Below, in pieces: positions 6,878 through 13,512 of a stretch of DNA of 15,259 nucleotides. The DNA is from DATFPQ01 sp035264765 (GTDB lineage Bacteria; Actinomycetota; Actinomycetes; Actinomycetales; Angustibacteraceae): contig DATFPQ010000183.1 in the NCBI GenBank assembly GCA_035264765.1, forward strand, positions 1-15,259, written 5' to 3'. A program made the position numbers and the translations under genes. Below the pieces are notes generated by a model. It was given only the letters and a program-made list of their open reading frames with translations, did no database searches and was not told the DNA's origin. Within the stretch, counting starts at the first letter, position 1, and every line of letters begins with the position of its first letter.

Positions 6878-7707
6878 CGGTCCTCCACCGGTGAGCCGAG
6901 CCACGGGCCGCGCCCTGCCCCCGGCCCCACACCCTGGTCGACGTCGGCGTGCGGGTCGGCGCAGTCGCCGGCCTCGTGCAGGTGATGACCGCCCGCGTGC
7001 TCGTAGCCGCCCGGGGCTGCGGCGAGCGGGCCGTCGTAGGTGATCCGCCCGTCGTTGACCACGAGGGCCCGGGTGACTACGTCGACCAACGGCCCCACCT
7101 CGTGGGTGACGATCAGCATGGTCACGCCGCGAGCGGTGAGCCGTCCGACGGTGCGGGCGAGGGCCTGCTGGCTGGCCAGGTCGACTCCGGCGGTCGGTTC
7201 ATCCATGACCAGCACCTCCGGTTCCGCGGCCAGCGCGCGGGCGATGAGCGCTCGTCGCTGCTGGCCGCCCGAGAGCTCGGCGATGTCGTTACCCGCCAGG
7301 GGAGCGAGGTCCACGGCCTCGATCGCCTTCTCGACGACCTCGCGGTCGTGCGCCCGAAGCCGGCCGTGCCAGCCCAACCGGGGGAGGCGGCCCGACGCGA
7401 CGACCTCGCGGACCGTCGAGGCGACCGTCCCGCCGACCGTGTGCCGCTGCGGGACGTAGCCGACCCGGGCGCGGTCCTGGCGGGTCCGCAGCGGGCGGCC
7501 GAGGAGCTCGACCTCCCCGCCGAGCACCGTCGCGAGCCCGAGCAGCCCCCGTACGAGCGTGGTCTTTCCGGAGCCGTTGGGGCCCATGATCGCCACCACC
7601 TCGCCGTCGACAACGGTGAGGTCGGCGTCGCGGACGACCGCACGCTCGCCGTACCCGATGCTGACCCCGGACAGCCGCACCACCGGCGGTCGGCTCGTCA
7701 CGTGCAT
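6874..7707 (-). CDS. znuC: Zinc ABC transporter ATP-binding protein ZnuC
   Basis: ATPase that drives zinc import through ZnuB; a cytoplasmic dimer on the membrane. 277 residues. Walker A GPNGSGKT (42-49), Q-loop Gln87 in GYVPQRH, signature LSGGQ (145-149), Walker B VLVMDEPTAGVD (165-176) and switch His202 are all present, so it looks active. ATG 7707 is preceded by AAGGGGG about 5 bases away and overlaps the znuA stop by 10 bases; GTG 7701, two codons later, would give a 4-base overlap and is the alternative. Residues past about 232 form an extension with H237, H241, H242, H244, C249, D251, H253, D255 and D257, possibly a second metal-binding segment, ending in a Gly/Pro-rich stretch. The znuB start lies in its stop. 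Confidence 0.93.
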   Translation of the reverse strand: MHVTSRPPVVRLSGVSIGYGERAVVRDADLTVVDGEVVAIMGPNGSGKTTLVRGLLGLATVLGGEVELLGRPLRTRQDRARVGYVPQRHTVGGTVASTVREVVASGRLPRLGWHGRLRAHDREVVEKAIEAVDLAPLAGNDIAELSGGQQRRALIARALAAEPEVLVMDEPTAGVDLASQQALARTVGRLTARGVTMLIVTHEVGPLVDVVTRALVVNDGRITYDGPLAAAPGGYEHAGGHHLHEAGDCADPHADVDQGVGPGAGRGPWLGSPVEDR

Positions 7708-8642
7708 GGCTGCCCCCTTCGCAGGGTGGACAGGTTGGAGCGCATGACCTCGAGGTAGTCCGCACCGGCGGAGGAGTCGTCCACGCCTTCGAGAGGGTCC
7801 AGGACGTCGACGCGCGCGCCGGTCTCAGCGGCGACGGTGCGCGCGACGGCGGGGCTCACCAGCGTCTCGTAGTAGATGGTGGCCACCCGGTGCTCGCGGA
7901 CGAAGGCCGCCGTGCGCGCCAGCTCGCCGGGATCCGGCTCGGTGTCCGGCGACAGGCCGGTGATGCCGACCTGCCGCATCCCGTAGCGCCGGGCCAGGTA
8001 GCCGAACGCGTTGTGGCTGGTCACCAGCTCGCTCCCTGCGCAGTCCGCGAGCCCGGCTCGCATCAGGCCGTCCAGAGCCGTCAGGTCGCGGGTCAGGGAG
8101 TCGAGGTTGATGCGGTAGAACGGCGCGTGCGCCGGGTCCACCTGCTCCAGCCGCTGCGCCAGGGCCACGGCGACCGACGCGAGCCGGGTGGGGTCGAGCC
8201 AGAAGTGCGGGTCGGGGCTGGGGGCCGCGCGGACCTCCTCCAGCGGGGTGTAACTCAGGTCGAGGTGGGCCGCGGGTGCGGCGTCGAGGACGACCGGCGG
8301 TCCGTTCGCCGCGATGGCTCGGTCGACGGCGGGCTGGAAGCCCTTGACGTAGAAGGCGACGTCCGACCGGCTCAGCGCGGCGACATTCCGCGGGGTGAGC
8401 TCGAGGTCGTGCGGCTCGACGCCGGGCTTGGTGAGGCTGAGGACCGTGACGTGCGAGCCGCCCACGCGCTGGGCCACGAACTGCAGCGGGTAGAAGCTGA
8501 CGGCGACGGCGATCCGGCCGCCGGGACCGCTGCCGGGTCGCTCCACGCCCCCCGCGCCCGAGGTCGGACCGGACCCGCACGCGACGAGCACCAGCGCCGC
8601 CACCAGCCACCCCGGCAGGGCGAGGCGGCATCGCAGTGACAT
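7698..8642 (-). CDS. znuA: Zinc ABC transporter substrate-binding lipoprotein ZnuA
   Basis: Captures zinc outside the membrane and delivers it to ZnuB. 314 residues from ATG 8642. A signal peptide runs to a lipobox LVAC with lipidated C22. Metal ligands of the cluster A-I family are visible: H78 (VEPHDLELTP), H146 (DPHFWLDP), H210 (TSHNAFGYLARRYG) and an acidic residue near the end (D282 in VLDPLEG). The His-rich loop usual between the first two ligands in ZnuA proteins is absent; the stretch around 125-145 has only H126. An upstream start at 8657 would lie inside the operator and upstream of the -10 box, so 8642 is chosen, which coincides with the predicted transcription start. First gene of znuA-znuC-znuB-zur. 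Confidence 0.93.
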   Translation of the reverse strand: MSLRCRLALPGWLVAALVLVACGSGPTSGAGGVERPGSGPGGRIAVAVSFYPLQFVAQRVGGSHVTVLSLTKPGVEPHDLELTPRNVAALSRSDVAFYVKGFQPAVDRAIAANGPPVVLDAAPAAHLDLSYTPLEEVRAAPSPDPHFWLDPTRLASVAVALAQRLEQVDPAHAPFYRINLDSLTRDLTALDGLMRAGLADCAGSELVTSHNAFGYLARRYGMRQVGITGLSPDTEPDPGELARTAAFVREHRVATIYYETLVSPAVARTVAAETGARVDVLDPLEGVDDSSAGADYLEVMRSNLSTLRRGQPCT

Positions 8643-8656
8643 GAGACTGATTCTCA
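8642..8656. promoter_or_regulatory. Zur-type operator 1 (over znuA -10)
   Basis: TGAGACTGATTCTCA, a 7-1-7 inverted repeat with 6 of 7 arm pairs, close to the actinobacterial Zur box as I recall it (TGAAAATGATTTTCA-like). It covers the -10 and the predicted start of znuA. Confidence 0.7.
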
Positions 8657-8679
8657 CCGAGCATGAGAATCGTTGTCAA
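8643..8679 (-). promoter_or_regulatory. Leaderless promoter of the znuA operon
   Basis: On the minus strand: a perfect TTGACA (8679-8674), an 18-bp spacer, GAGAAT (8655-8650) as -10, then 7 bases to ATG 8642. The transcript would start at the initiator codon. Both promoter elements lie within Zur-type boxes, a standard repressor layout. Confidence 0.65.
8664..8678. promoter_or_regulatory. Zur-type operator 2 (over znuA -35)
   Basis: TGAGAATCGTTGTCA, a 7-1-7 inverted repeat with 5 of 7 arm pairs. Its centre is 22 bp, about two helical turns, from operator 1, so two Zur dimers would bind the same face. It overlaps the TTGACA -35. Confidence 0.7.
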
Positions 8680-8684
8680 AAGGG

Positions 8685-9005
8685 TCAGCCTCGGGGGCGC
8701 AGCTGCACCACGGCCAGGGCGACCGCGAGCAGCAGGACGGCGACCCGCCCGAGCCGCTCCACGCCGGTGAGCGCCGGCCACGCGAGAGCGAGCAGCCAGG
8801 CCACCGCCACGGCGACCAGGCCGACCAGGACCGCCCCGAGCGGTCCGCCGACCAGGACGCCCGCCACGACCAGCGCAAGGAGCACCAGGAAGGGCACGGC
8901 CCGGGGCAGCCGGGCGGCCCGGGCGAGCAGGGGCAGGCTGACTCGTTCCAGTGCCGCCCGGGCCGGACCAGGCGGCGGCGGGGTCGGGCCGGCGGATGGG
9001 GTCAC
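8685..9005 (-). CDS. Small three-helix membrane protein (DUF6703-like)
   Basis: Function unknown. A 106-residue protein: a Pro/Ala-rich cytosolic N-terminus (about 1-20), an amphipathic stretch, then three hydrophobic helices at about 37-53, 56-75 and 86-101, and a short basic tail. From memory it resembles the actinobacterial DUF6703 family, often found near glyS and a small monooxygenase-fold gene as here. GTG 9005 is chosen because CGGGAG lies 6 bases upstream; the longer frame to 9269 would run through the divergent neighbour and lacks protein-like composition there. It is on the same strand as znuA and 42 bases upstream of it, with no obvious terminator between, so some read-through into znu is possible. 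No zinc link is shown. Confidence 0.75.
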   Translation of the reverse strand: MTPSAGPTPPPPGPARAALERVSLPLLARAARLPRAVPFLVLLALVVAGVLVGGPLGAVLVGLVAVAVAWLLALAWPALTGVERLGRVAVLLLAVALAVVQLRPRG

Positions 9006-9093
9006 GGGACGCTCCCGGGTAGTGGCGAGGACGACGTGCAATCCTCGCAGCACTCGCCCGGCGTGCGGCCGGCGCCGTCGTCGGAGGTGGCTC

Positions 9094-9456
9094 GTGGCAC
9101 TGGTGGTGGTGACGCGGTACGTCGTCCCCGAGGATGAGGGTCCGGCCTTCCGGAAGCGCGCCCGCGAGGCGCTGGACGCTTTGTGCAGCCAACCCGGGTG
9201 CCGGCGCGGGCACGTCGGGCGGTCGATGGACGACCCGACCCGGTGGCTGCTGCAAACCGAGTGGGACACGGCCGGGGCCTACCGACGCGCGCTGTCGTCG
9301 TACGACGTCAAGGTGCGGGCCGTGCCGGTCATGTACCACGCGGTCGACGAGCCCACGGCGTACGAAGCCCTGGTGGAGGGGTCGGCGTCCGGACTCGTCG
9401 ACTCCGAGAGCGACCTCGCGCCCGGTGCCGGGACGGCGGCGCCCGGCCGCCCCTGA
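9094..9456 (+). CDS. Antibiotic biosynthesis monooxygenase (ABM) fold protein
   Basis: 120 residues. Residues 1-85 fit the dimeric alpha/beta-barrel ABM fold: strand LVVVTRYVVP, helix with RKRAREALDALCSQPGC, then RGHVGRSMDDPTRWLLQTEWDTAGAYRRAL, a typical pattern of short single-domain monooxygenase/heme-degrader relatives. Substrate unknown; many such proteins act on quinones, heme or secondary metabolites, and none can be chosen here. The tail from about 95 is low-complexity Ala/Gly/Ser/Pro. GTG 9094 has a strong SD (GGAGG at 9083-9087, 6-base spacing). Divergent from the DUF6703-like gene with 88 bases between the starts. There is no biosynthetic cluster around it, so a housekeeping role is more likely than an antibiotic one. 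Confidence 0.8.
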   Translation: MALVVVTRYVVPEDEGPAFRKRAREALDALCSQPGCRRGHVGRSMDDPTRWLLQTEWDTAGAYRRALSSYDVKVRAVPVMYHAVDEPTAYEALVEGSASGLVDSESDLAPGAGTAAPGRP

Positions 9457-9475
9457 GGCTCGCCCTGCTGTTCGT

Positions 9476-9493
9476 CCTGGGCCGGGGCCCGGG
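9476..9493 (+). terminator. Possible hairpin between ABM gene and glyS
   Basis: CCTGGGCC followed by GG and GGCCCGGG can fold with one G-U pair (about 7 bp and a tight loop) 20 bases after the ABM stop. No T-run. Weak call in GC-rich DNA. Confidence 0.3.
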
Positions 9494-9505
9494 CGTCCCT
9501 GGCGC

Positions 9506-9536
9506 GCGACACGCCGTGGTCGGCGGCCGGTAGCCT
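9506..9536 (+). promoter_or_regulatory. Candidate glyS promoter
   Basis: TAGCCT at 9531-9536 (TAnnnT) with GCGACA at 9506-9511, 19 bp upstream, as a partial -35 (last four bases match TTGACA). Transcription would start near 9543, leaving a leader of about 50 bases before GTG 9594. Confidence 0.4.
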
Positions 9537-9593
9537 GGGCTGTCTGCCGCGGCGCCCGCCGCGCGCCGTCCCTTGCGAGAGAGTGATCCGCCC

Positions 9594-10985
9594 GTGGCCG
9601 CCAAGCCCGAGTCCCGCATCGACACCGTCGTCAGCCTGGCCAAGCGCCGCGGCTTCGTGTTCGCCAGCGGGGAGATCTACGGCGGAACCCGGTCGGCGTG
9701 GGACTACGGACCGCTGGGCGTCGAGCTGAAGGAGAACGTCAAGCGGCAGTGGTGGCGCTCGACCGTGACCAGCCGGGACGACGTCGTCGGCCTGGACTCC
9801 TCGGTGATCCTTCCGCCGCGGACCTGGGAGGCTTCCGGCCACGTCGCGACCTTCACCGACCCGCTCACCGAGTGCCAGAGCTGCCACCACCGGTTCCGCG
9901 CCGACCAGCTGGTCGAGGAGTTCGAGGAGAAGAAGGGGCGCGCCCCCGAGGGCGGTCTGGCCGAGGTCCCCTGCCCCAACTGCGGCACCCGTGGCGCCTG
10001 GACCGAGCCGCGCGCGTTCAGCGGCCTGATGAAGACCTACCTCGGCCCGGTGGAGGACGACTCCGGCAAGGCCTACCTGCGCCCTGAGACCGCGCAGGGC
10101 ATCTTCCTGAACTTCCTCAACGTGATGAACTCCGCCCGCAAGAAGCCGCCGTTCGGCATCGCCCAGCAGGGCAAGAGCTTCCGCAACGAGATCACGCCGG
10201 GAAACTTCATCTTCCGCACCCGCGAGTTCGAGCAGATGGAGATGGAGTTCTTCGTCGAGCCAGGCACGGACGAGGACTGGCACCAGCGCTGGATCGACAC
10301 CCGCACCAACTGGTACGTCGACCTGGGCATCAACCGTGAGAACCTGCGGCACTTCGAGCACCCGGTCGACAAGCTGTCGCACTACTCCAAGCGCACGGTC
10401 GACATCGAGTACCGCTTCGGCTTCAGCGGCTCGGAGTGGGGCGAGCTCGAGGGCATCGCGAACCGCACCGACTTCGACCTGTCCACGCACGCCAAGCACT
10501 CCGGCGTCGACCTGTCGTACTTCGACCAGGGCAAGAACGAGCGCTGGACGCCGTACGTCATCGAGCCGGCCGCCGGCGTCGGCCGGTCGATGATGGCGTT
10601 CCTGCTCGACGCGTACGCCGAGGACGAGGCCCCGAATGCCAAGGGCGGGGTCGACAAGCGCGTGGTCCTGCGGCTGGACAAGCGGCTGGCGCCGGTGAAG
10701 GCCGCCGTGCTTCCGCTGTCGCGGCACGCCGACCTGTCGCCTAAGGCGCGTGACCTCGCGGCGTCCCTGCGGCGGTTCTGGAACATCGACTTCGACGACT
10801 CCGGAGCCATCGGCCGCCGCTACCGCCGCCAGGACGAGATCGGCACGCCGTACTGCCTCACCGTCGACTTCGAGACCCTCGACGACCAGGCGGTCACGGT
10901 CCGCGAGCGGGACTCGATGGCGCAGGACCGGGTGTCGCTGGACCAGGTGGAGGCCTACCTCTCGGCGCGTCTGCCCGGCTGCTGA
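9594..10985 (+). CDS. glyS: Glycyl-tRNA synthetase, class II dimeric (eukaryote-like) type
   Basis: Charges tRNA-Gly with glycine. 463 residues, single-chain homodimer type, unrelated to the two-subunit GlyQ/GlyS enzyme. It starts MAAKPESRIDTVVSLAKRRG, followed by the family block FASGEIYGG (23-31) and DYGPLGVELKENVKRQWW (37-54). C94xxC97 and C127xxC130 form a possible zinc site in the insertion. Motif 2 SFRNEITPGNFIFRTREFEQ is at 195-214 and motif 3 EPAAGVGRSMMAFL at 324-337, then the anticodon-binding domain from about 357. GTG 9594 is chosen over the in-frame TTG 9573 because it gives the usual short N-terminus. SD is poor (GAGAGAG about 10 bases away). Convention also uses glyQS or glyRS for this type. 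Confidence 0.96.
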   Translation: MAAKPESRIDTVVSLAKRRGFVFASGEIYGGTRSAWDYGPLGVELKENVKRQWWRSTVTSRDDVVGLDSSVILPPRTWEASGHVATFTDPLTECQSCHHRFRADQLVEEFEEKKGRAPEGGLAEVPCPNCGTRGAWTEPRAFSGLMKTYLGPVEDDSGKAYLRPETAQGIFLNFLNVMNSARKKPPFGIAQQGKSFRNEITPGNFIFRTREFEQMEMEFFVEPGTDEDWHQRWIDTRTNWYVDLGINRENLRHFEHPVDKLSHYSKRTVDIEYRFGFSGSEWGELEGIANRTDFDLSTHAKHSGVDLSYFDQGKNERWTPYVIEPAAGVGRSMMAFLLDAYAEDEAPNAKGGVDKRVVLRLDKRLAPVKAAVLPLSRHADLSPKARDLAASLRRFWNIDFDDSGAIGRRYRRQDEIGTPYCLTVDFETLDDQAVTVRERDSMAQDRVSLDQVEAYLSARLPGC

Positions 10986-11001
10986 GCGCGCCTGCCCGGA
11001 A

Positions 11002-11021
11002 CCCATGACACCTGTCATGGG
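11002..11021. promoter_or_regulatory. Perfect 20-bp palindrome, probable orphan operator
   Basis: Arms CCCATGACA (11002-11010) and TGTCATGGG (11013-11021) are perfect inverted repeats around CC. The core ATGACAnnTGTCAT is, from memory, like operators found beside DesK/DesR-type two-component and ABC loci in actinobacteria, and a broken DesR-type gene follows directly. A role as glyS terminator is possible but the 2-base centre folds badly. A second short palindrome, CGACGT-G-ACGTCG, lies at 11024-11036. Confidence 0.5.
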
Positions 11022-11045
11022 GACGACGTGACGTCGGTTCCAGGG

Positions 11046-11455
11046 CAGGTAGCCGGGGCGGCCGAACGTCGTCACCATCAACACCCGGCACGAGGGAACG
11101 GCCGCGCGGAGCAGGTACGCCGGGCGATGGAGGCCGGCGCCAGCGGGTTCGTCGTCAAGGACACGCCCGCCAGCTCGCCGATGCGGTCCCTCGCGTCCAT
11201 GCCGGGCTGCGCGTGGTCGACCCCTCGTTGGCGGCCGAGACGCTTGCCGTGGGTGACAGTCCGCTGACCCGACGCGAGCATGAGGTGCTGCTCGCTGCCC
11301 GGGACGGCGGCACCGTGGCCGACATCGCCTCGGCGCAGCACCTGTCCGAGGGAACGGTGCGCAACCACCTGTCGGCCGCCATCGGCAAGACCGGCGCCCG
11401 TACCCGGGCCGAGGCGGTCCGGATCGCGTCGGACCACGGGTGGCTCCTGGCCTAG
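11046..11455 (+). pseudogene. Broken DesR/NarL-type response regulator, with internal inversion and frameshift
   Basis: Remains of a two-component DNA-binding regulator. (a) 11046-11117 reads on the opposite strand as LLRAAVPSCRVLMVTTFGRP then GYL, the middle of a receiver domain. (b) 11118-11171 reads forward RRAMEAGASGFVVKDTPA, which should follow directly after GYL; turning the 72 bp round restores this join in phase. (c) One base is missing near 11170, after which QLADAVPRVHAGLRVVDP continues in another frame. (d) 11213-11455 is an intact LuxR-type HTH (LTRREHEVLLAARDGGTVAD, LSEGTVRNHLSAAIGKTGAR) ending at TAG 11455. The first ~75 receiver residues, including the phospho-Asp, and any sensor kinase are absent. 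An 80-residue HTH-only product from GTG 11213 cannot be excluded, but no SD precedes it. Confidence 0.85.
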
Positions 11456-11477
11456 CCCCGGCCTGCTCGGGCAAGGG

Positions 11478-11547
11478 TTGTCCACAGGGAACGTCCGATG
11501 ACGCGACTCAGCCGTCCACAGGAGAACGGTTTGTCCCATCGTCCACA
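11478..11547 (+). promoter_or_regulatory. Cluster of three DnaA boxes
   Basis: TTGTCCACA (11478-11486), CCGTCCACA (11512-11520) and TCGTCCACA (11539-11547), all in the same direction, fit the actinobacterial DnaA-box pattern YYVTCCACA; the first is the preferred form. A degenerate TTGTCCCAT lies at 11531-11539. Start-to-start spacing is 34 and 27 bp. The cluster sits in the non-coding gap before yraN. DnaA binding is inference. Confidence 0.55.
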
Positions 11548-11611
11548 GATGCGGCTACTGCCCTGCACCGGCCGAGGCCACGTGGGCACGCTCGTCGTGG
11601 AGGTGGTCGCG

Positions 11612-11968
11612 GTGGCGGCGAAGGACACGGTGGGGCGCTACGGCGAGGACGTCGCGGCCCGGCACCTGGCCGAGCAGGGGCTCGTGGTGTTGGAGCGCAA
11701 CTGGCGCTGTGAGCTCGGCGAGATCGACATCGTCGCGCGTGACGGCGGCTGCCTGGTGGTGTGCGAGGTCAAGACCCGCCGCTCGTCAACCTGCGGGTAC
11801 CCGGTCGAGGCGGTCACGCCGCGCAAGGCTGCCCGCCTTCGCCGGCTCGCGGCGCGGTGGCTGGCGGAGTCCGGCCTGCACCCGCCAGACGTGCGCATCG
11901 ACGTGATCTCGGTAATGCGACCACCGCAGGGGGCGGCCGTTGTCGAGCACCTGCGAGCGGTGGCCTGA
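11612..11968 (+). CDS. yraN: YraN family (UPF0102) nuclease-fold protein
   Basis: Exact function unsettled; members have a Holliday-resolvase/Mrr-like nuclease fold and sit with DNA-processing genes. 118 residues. N-terminal helix GRYGEDVAARHLAEQGLVVL (8-27), then the catalytic-like pattern GEIDIVARDGG (D39) and VCEVKTRRS (E52, K54), then VTPRKAARLRRLAARWL. All PD-(D/E)xK residues are present, so it may be an active nuclease. GTG 11612 has GGAGG 8 bases upstream and gives the family's usual N-terminus; the longer frame from ATG 11498 would add a stretch unlike the family and span two of the DnaA boxes. Its TGA overlaps the yifB ATG (TGATG). First gene of yraN-yifB-dprA. Confidence 0.9.
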   Translation: MAAKDTVGRYGEDVAARHLAEQGLVVLERNWRCELGEIDIVARDGGCLVVCEVKTRRSSTCGYPVEAVTPRKAARLRRLAARWLAESGLHPPDVRIDVISVMRPPQGAAVVEHLRAVA

Positions 11969-13512
11969 TGTCGCTGGGGCGCACGCTGTGCGTGGCGCTC
12001 GTCGGGATCGACGGCCACCTGGTCGAGGTCGAGGCGGACGTCGCGTCCGGCCTGCCGGCGTTCACCATCACCGGGCTGCCGGACACCGCACTGGGTCAGG
12101 CGCGCGATCGGGTGCGAGCGGCGACCGCCAACTCCGGCGCGCCGGTGCCGATGCGCCGGGTCACCGTCAACCTCTCGCCGGCGTCCCTGCCCAAGGCCGG
12201 CACCGCCTTCGACCTCGCGATCGCCGTCGCGGTGCTGGTGGCCGCCAGGACGTTGCCGCAGACCGCGGCGGCCGGCGTCGTGCATCTGGGTGAGCTGGGA
12301 CTGGACGGGCGGGTCCGCAGGGTCGCCGGGGTGCTGCCAGCCGTGCTGGCCGCCGCGCGGGCCGGTGTAGACCGCGTCGTGGTCCCGGCGGGCAACGCGG
12401 GGGAGGCCGCCCTGGTCCCCGGCGTACGGGTGCACAGCACGCGCACGCTGGGCGGACTGGTGGCCGCCTACCGCGGCGAGCCACCGCCGGATGCGGAGAC
12501 CGCCGGTGACGACGACGACGCGTCGCCCGAGCCGCAGGCACCCGTCACCCCTGACCTGGCCGACGTCGTCGGGCAGCAGGAGGCGCGGACCAGCCTGGAG
12601 GTGGCTGCGGCCGGCGGGCACCACCTGCTGCTGCTCGGACCGCCGGGCGCTGGCAAGACGATGCTGGCCCGCCGGCTGCCCGGGCTGCTGCCCGACCTCG
12701 AACCCGAGGCGGCGCTCGAGGTCACCGCAGTGCAATCGCTGGCCGGCGTCCTGCCGCCCGGAGCGGGCCTCGTCGTCCGGCCACCGTTCGTCGACCCGCA
12801 CCACACGGCATCTCCCGCCGCGATCGTCGGCGGAGGCACGGGCGTGCCACGGCCGGGCGCGGCCTCGCGCGCGCACCGCGGAGTGCTCTTCCTCGACGAG
12901 GCTCCGGAGTTCGACGCCCGGGTGCTGGAGTCGCTGCGCCAGCCGCTCGAGGAGGGCGAGCTGGTGATTCACCGGTCCAGGGGTGCGGCGCGTTACCCCG
13001 CGAGGTTCCAGCTGGTCCTCGCCGCCAACCCTTGCCCTTGCGGTCGTGCGTCCGGCAAGGGCACCGAGTGCACGTGCACGCCCATGGCGCGCCGACGCTA
13101 CCTGCACCGGCTCTCCGGTCCGCTGCTCGACCGGGTCGACCTACAGGTGCAGGTCCTGCCGGTCACGCGCGCCGCGCTGGACCCCGACGTGGCACCGGAG
13201 CCGACCGCGGTGGTCGCAGCCCGGGTGCGCCAGGCGCGCACCGCGCAGGCTCGGCGTTGGGCCGGGACCGGGTGGCAGCTCAACGCCCAGGCCCCAGGGC
13301 CGGTGCTGCGCCGCGGCCGCTGGCGCTGCCACCCGTCCGCCACCGCCCCGCTCGAGCGGGGCGTCGAACGCGGCACGCTGAGCGTGCGTGGTTACGACCG
13401 CGTGCTGCGGACGGCGTGGACCCTGGCCGATCTCCAAGGCCGCAGCAGTCCGGGCGCAGACGACGTCGCGACCGCGTACGCGCTGCGGCACCAGGGTCAG
13501 GTGGCGGCATGA
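11968..13512 (+). CDS. YifB/ComM family Mg-chelatase-like AAA+ ATPase
   Basis: Family members such as ComM are hexameric helicases that promote branch migration during integration of transforming DNA. 514 residues, usual length. The N-terminal Lon-protease-like domain (ChlI) covers about 1-170 (GLPAFTITGLPDTALGQARDRVRAA split over 28-52). An acidic linker DDDD (181-184) follows. The AAA+ core has Walker A GPPGAGKT (224-231), Walker B VLFLDE (306-311) and a probable arginine finger in SGPLLDRVDL. The cysteine pair set PCPCG (355-359) and CTC (368-370) forms a probable zinc knuckle. The Mg-chelatase C-terminal helical domain closes the protein (SVRGYDRVLRTAWTLADL). ATG 11968 overlaps the yraN stop by one base; the dprA ATG lies in its stop. 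Active by motif; the actual process in this organism is unknown. Confidence 0.93.
   Translation: MSLGRTLCVALVGIDGHLVEVEADVASGLPAFTITGLPDTALGQARDRVRAATANSGAPVPMRRVTVNLSPASLPKAGTAFDLAIAVAVLVAARTLPQTAAAGVVHLGELGLDGRVRRVAGVLPAVLAAARAGVDRVVVPAGNAGEAALVPGVRVHSTRTLGGLVAAYRGEPPPDAETAGDDDDASPEPQAPVTPDLADVVGQQEARTSLEVAAAGGHHLLLLGPPGAGKTMLARRLPGLLPDLEPEAALEVTAVQSLAGVLPPGAGLVVRPPFVDPHHTASPAAIVGGGTGVPRPGAASRAHRGVLFLDEAPEFDARVLESLRQPLEEGELVIHRSRGAARYPARFQLVLAANPCPCGRASGKGTECTCTPMARRRYLHRLSGPLLDRVDLQVQVLPVTRAALDPDVAPEPTAVVAARVRQARTAQARRWAGTGWQLNAQAPGPVLRRGRWRCHPSATAPLERGVERGTLSVRGYDRVLRTAWTLADLQGRSSPGADDVATAYALRHQGQVAA

Noticed and set aside
8643..8657. znuA start at ATG 8657
   Set aside because: It would add five residues (MRISL) but lies upstream of the -10 box and inside operator 1, so a transcript starting at 8642 could not contain it.
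8641..9093. 5' extension of the ABM frame back to 8641
   Set aside because: It would run antisense through the membrane-protein gene and the znuA operator; composition is Thr/Arg/Ser-rich shadow, and a strong SD marks GTG 9094.
9279..11474. 731-codon open frame on the minus strand
   Set aside because: It lies antisense to glyS, with codon positions mirroring the real gene, no recognisable domain, and Arg/Val/Gly/Asp-rich shadow composition. Only its 11046-11117 part has meaning, as the inverted receiver segment.
11498..11611. yraN start at ATG 11498
   Set aside because: The extra 38 residues are unlike the family and would code across two DnaA boxes; GTG 11612 has a good SD.
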